Below the pieces are notes generated by a model. The model had not been told where the DNA came from. It saw only the letters and a list, made by a program, of their open reading frames with translations, and did not search any database. A DNA stretch of 64,000 nucleotides from Scytonema sp035967975 (lineage in GTDB: Bacteria; Cyanobacteriota; Cyanobacteriia; Cyanobacteriales; Nostocaceae): the NCBI GenBank assembly GCA_035967975.1, contig JAWQFQ010000008.1, forward strand, positions 28,766 to 92,765. The letters run 5' to 3'. Position numbers and translations under genes: made by a program. Of this stretch, positions 61,361 to 64,000 are shown piece after piece (position 1 is the first letter of the stretch; each line of letters opens with the position of its first letter).

Positions 61361-61756
61361 ATGGCTCAAATATTAGATCCTTTACCGCCTGAGTATACAG
61401 GCAACTTTCTTTGCTGCTACGTTAATGCCACAAGCAAAATACAGGTGGCTCGCATCTCAAATATCCCGAACTGGTACTTTGAAAGGGTTGTTTTCCCTGG
61501 ACAAAGGTTAGTGTTTGAAGCACCGATAGAAGCTCAACTTGAGATTCATACGGGTATGATGGCTAGTGCAATTTTGTCGGATACAATTCCGTGCGATCGC
61601 CTTGTCATTAAAGAAACTAGCAGTTACGAGTTTGAGACAAACCCTCAATCAAAAAAAGACCAAATCCATAACAAACAAACTGTAGAACCAATTCATACAA
61701 AAACCAGAGATTCAATAAAATCTTTTTCTGTGGCTGGTTTAGCATACGTTGATTAA
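61361..61756 (+). CDS. DUF1830 family protein, 131 aa
   Basis: The core reads NFLCCYVNATSKIQVARISN, NWYFERVVFPGQRLVFEAP and CDRLVIKE, the signature of DUF1830, a small cyanobacterial beta-rich family of unknown function. The tail (about 95-131) is polar and variable. ATG at 61361. No membrane segment. Confidence 0.9.
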   Translation: MAQILDPLPPEYTGNFLCCYVNATSKIQVARISNIPNWYFERVVFPGQRLVFEAPIEAQLEIHTGMMASAILSDTIPCDRLVIKETSSYEFETNPQSKKDQIHNKQTVEPIHTKTRDSIKSFSVAGLAYVD

Positions 61757-61837
61757 AAGAAAAAATTTTCCATACTCAGAGGGTTGCTCAAAATTGCAAC
61801 CCTTTTTGTTTGTCAGGATGTGGGGTAGTTAATGGCT

Positions 61838-61962
61838 AATGGCTAATGGCTAATGGCTAATGGCTAATGGTTGATTGCTAATGGCTAATGGCTTTTTTAC
61901 CATTAGCTATCAGCTATTAGCAGTCTTCACAAAAATTTTACATTTTATTTAGAACTGCTATA
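61838..61962. repeat. Dispersed repeat R2, right-end copy with TGGCTAA heptamers
   Basis: Five or more TGGCTAA-type heptamers at 61830-61865, then TTTTTTACCATTAGCTATC, CAGTCTTCACAAAAATTTTA and CATTTTATTTAGAACTGCTATA. The right half matches R2 at 26626-26762; the left end is replaced by heptamers. Confidence 0.75.
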
Positions 61963-61973
61963 TAATTGTTTAT

Positions 61974-62435
61974 ATGAACTTACCTTCATTTATTTGGTTG
62001 TGGAAAATAGCGGCGTGGTCAATGGGCTTGTCGCTACTTGCTTATTTATTTTTGGCGGTAACGGGCTTTTGGATGTTCCGTAATAGAACTTCGCAGCATC
62101 CTGTTTTGAGACATAAATCTTTAGAGGTTTTGAGGGGCGTCAAAACTCTTCACTTTTTAATTGGCAGTTGCATGGTAAGTTTAGTGCTGCTACTGCTAAT
62201 TATTGGCATTATTGGCACTCTCGGTCATTTTGGTTCTTTGGGTCACTCACAACACCTGTATGCGGGTTTGATTGTAGTCGTACTGGTGATGGTATCTGCT
62301 GGAAGTGCATTACTCATCAGTTCCCAGCGTCCTTGGGCTAAAAATATACATATCAGTACTAATGTCATCCTCTTATTTGGGTTCTTTTGGGTGTCACTCA
62401 CAGGATGGGCTATAGTACAAAAGTATTTGCCTTGA
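61974..62435 (+). CDS. DUF4079 family membrane protein, 153 aa
   Basis: Four hydrophobic segments (about 10-33, 60-84, 92-112, 125-147) with conserved His in VKTLHFLIGS, LGHSQHLYAG and NIHISTNVI. This fits DUF4079, a cytochrome b561-like membrane family in cyanobacteria. Heme binding by the histidines is inference. ATG at 61974, just after an R2 repeat copy. Confidence 0.88.
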   Translation: MNLPSFIWLWKIAAWSMGLSLLAYLFLAVTGFWMFRNRTSQHPVLRHKSLEVLRGVKTLHFLIGSCMVSLVLLLLIIGIIGTLGHFGSLGHSQHLYAGLIVVVLVMVSAGSALLISSQRPWAKNIHISTNVILLFGFFWVSLTGWAIVQKYLP

Positions 62436-62536
62436 GAAAGGGTGTAGAGAAAATTTTGCGATCAATTAAAATGTAATAAAAAATGATTGCCAATTTTAGT
62501 TGATCTAATCTCCTGTTCTGTCAGCTCAAATCTAAA

Positions 62537-63085
62537 ATGGAATCACCATTAACTTTTCGCCTCTCTCCTTTGATTAGGATTACACTCTTGAGTCTATATG
62601 TAGCATTAACTACACCGTTACCTTTTCTATCACAGGCGACAAGTGCGCCCGTACCGCCAGCGTTATTGTGGATAGGTATTAGTATCGGATTGGTAGCCCT
62701 GTATGCAGCATTAAGTGAACGTGTGATTGTAGATAACCAAGGAATTCAAGTCACATACCCTACCTGGGTACCGCGTTTGTTCCGCAAGGGCTGGTCTTTA
62801 CCCTGGTCAGAGGTGAAACAGTTAAAACCTCGTACCACCGGACAAGGAGGTCTGGTTTACTACTTTCTCAGCCAAGAGGGAAAAGCTTATTTGCTACCAA
62901 TGCGTGTAGCCGGATTTGCTAAATTGGTGCGAATTGTGCAAGAAAAGACGGGGATTGATACAACAGATGTATATCCTCTAGCACAGCCTTGGATGTACTT
63001 GATTTTATTGGGATTTACACTACTACTTTTGTTAGTGGATGGCTGGACAATTGCTACTGCGGTTACTCAAGCTAGTATGAGTTAA
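62537..63085 (+). CDS. Membrane protein of unknown family, 182 aa
   Basis: Two hydrophobic segments near the N-terminus (about 12-30 and 42-60) and one near the C-terminus (about 150-172) flank a soluble middle part (ERVIVDNQGIQVTYPTWVPR, LPWSEVKQLKPRTTG, KAYLLPMRVAGF). The middle looks like a PH-like domain found in bacterial membrane proteins, but that is inference. ATG at 62537. A CGCAAAGACGC hairpin follows it. Confidence 0.75.
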   Translation: MESPLTFRLSPLIRITLLSLYVALTTPLPFLSQATSAPVPPALLWIGISIGLVALYAALSERVIVDNQGIQVTYPTWVPRLFRKGWSLPWSEVKQLKPRTTGQGGLVYYFLSQEGKAYLLPMRVAGFAKLVRIVQEKTGIDTTDVYPLAQPWMYLILLGFTLLLLLVDGWTIATAVTQASMS

Positions 63086-63090
63086 AGATA

Positions 63091-63147
63091 TCACGCAAAG
63101 ACGCAAAGACGCGAAGAAAAACTTTGCGCCTCTGCGTCTTTGCGTGA
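63091..63147. terminator. CGCAAAGACGC hairpin between two genes
   Basis: TCACGCAAAGACGCAAAG pairs with CTTTGCGCCTCTGCGTC and TTTGCGTGA in an imperfect long stem. It may be a terminator of the membrane protein gene and belongs to a family also seen at 55246 and 59000. Confidence 0.7.
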
Positions 63148-63182
63148 GGCTTAAAAATTAAGCATTATAAAAAAGGTTTAAA

Positions 63183-63965
63183 TTGGAGACTCAACACGAC
63201 AAAGCGCAACTTCGCCTGGAACAAGTGAGTTTGTTTGCTAGCTTGAAAACTCAGGTTCAAGATAGTCATCAAGGATATCCTATATTGCAGGATATTTCTT
63301 TTGAGGTGTTTGAGGGCGATCGCATTGCTATTGTTGGACCCTCTGGTGCGGGGAAAACTTACTTATTACGTCTCCTCAACCGTTTGAGTGAACCTTCTGA
63401 TGGCAAAATTTATTTAGAAAATCGAGAGTACAGTCAAATTCCTGTTTTGCAGTTGCGTTCTTCAGTAACATTGGTCTTACAAGAGCCCAAGTTGCTAGGG
63501 ATGTCCGTGAGAGAAGCGTTAGCCTATCCCTTGGTTTTACGGGGTTTACCCAAACAAATCATTCAGCAACGTGTAAGTTACTGGATAGAACAACTACAAA
63601 TTCCAGATGATTGGTTGGGACGGACTGAGTTGCAGCTGTCTGCGGGACAACGACAACTCGTAGCAATAACTCGTGCTTTAGTTATCCAACCGAAAATATT
63701 ATTATTAGATGAACCAACTTCTGCCTTAGACATAGCCCAGGCTGAGTATATTGTGAATCTCGTAAATCAGTTAGCTCAAAATCATCAAATGTCTATCCTG
63801 ATGGTGAATCACCAACTGGAGTTATGCCAAAAGTTTTGCGATCGCCTGTTGTATCTAAACCAAGGTCGCCTAATCAACAATCAAGACGCATCTAGTATTG
63901 ATTGGGCTAACTTACGAGAAATGTTGACAAAAGCCAAGGATGAATTTATGAATTATGAATTATGA
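63183..63965 (+). CDS. ABC transporter ATP-binding protein, 260 aa
   Basis: Energises a membrane transporter. Walker A is GPSGAGKT (about 54-61), the Q-loop lies in TLVLQEPKLLG, the signature reads LSAGQRQL, and Walker B is ILLLDEPTSALD, with an H-loop in MVNHQLE. All are present. It resembles the FetA/YbbL type, whose permease FetB would lie beyond the window, but a phosphate- or other-type importer is possible. Start is TTG at 63183. The last residues (MNYEL) come from an AATTATG array. Confidence 0.9.
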   Translation: METQHDKAQLRLEQVSLFASLKTQVQDSHQGYPILQDISFEVFEGDRIAIVGPSGAGKTYLLRLLNRLSEPSDGKIYLENREYSQIPVLQLRSSVTLVLQEPKLLGMSVREALAYPLVLRGLPKQIIQQRVSYWIEQLQIPDDWLGRTELQLSAGQRQLVAITRALVIQPKILLLDEPTSALDIAQAEYIVNLVNQLAQNHQMSILMVNHQLELCQKFCDRLLYLNQGRLINNQDASSIDWANLREMLTKAKDEFMNYEL

Positions 63966-63999
63966 ATTATGAATTATGAATTATGAATTATGAATTATG
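63951..63999 (+). repeat. AATTATG heptamer array, at least seven copies
   Basis: Seven perfect AATTATG units run to the window edge and likely continue. They supply the last codons and the TGA stop of the ABC gene. Confidence 0.9.
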
Positions 64000-64000
64000 A

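Overview
The window comes from a filamentous, probably heterocyst-type cyanobacterium. The evidence is the many GCGATCGC (HIP1) palindromes, heptanucleotide tandem repeats such as CCATTAG and AATTATG, cyanobacterium-specific families (DUF1815, DUF1830, DUF1997, DUF2839, DUF4079), a kinase fused to WD40 repeats, a ferredoxin-type glutamate synthase and an RNase E with the cyanobacterial arginine-rich tail. Moderate GC and repeat-filled intergenic DNA fit Nostocales. No tRNA, rRNA or CRISPR array was recognised by eye.

Layout. 1-2.3 kb: two unknown genes, one nuclease-like, beside a UPF0175/PIN (DUF3368) toxin-antitoxin pair. 2.7-7.1 kb: lysS, an M48 protease and a DinG-like protein whose helicase motifs are eroded. 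7.3-10.4 kb: a Ser/Thr kinase-WD40 protein followed by a membrane-anchored WD40 protein. 10.4-12.9 kb: a group II intron that splits a small DUF2839 gene after codon 7; its maturase is intact but the HNH tail carries an in-frame TGA. 13.9-16 kb: DUF1815, an IS200/IS605-type remnant, a thioesterase and a small membrane protein. 16.7-25.9 kb: dxr, then divergently a co-directional block of methyltransferase, GT2 glycosyltransferase, small EamA-type membrane protein and four GT-C-like multi-pass membrane proteins, which looks like a lipid-linked sugar pathway. 26.8-36.8 kb: polysaccharide deacetylase, glutamate synthase, phosphodiester glycosidase, a mannose-6-P isomerase-type cupin and an IscA-type protein. 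37-43.3 kb: the str operon rpsL-rpsG-fusA-tuf-rpsJ and a LON-domain protein. 43.4-52.5 kb: pheA, DUF1997, rnhB-rne, a TIGR03960 radical SAM protein and a STAS protein. 53-64 kb: small conserved genes (one behind a perfect CRP-type palindrome), clpS, a CPBP protease, WG-repeat and pentapeptide-repeat proteins, a DICT/HD-GYP-like sensor, a B12-type radical SAM protein, DUF1830, DUF4079 and an ABC ATPase.

The strongest unusual signals are the intron-split DUF2839 gene, the degenerate DinG-like protein, the glycosylation block, and a pervasive invasion by palindromic and tandem repeats. These repeats fill the gaps and have also entered coding genes in frame (glutamate synthase, a GT-C enzyme, the TIGR03960 protein, the phosphodiester glycosidase), while others supply N- or C-terminal codons.
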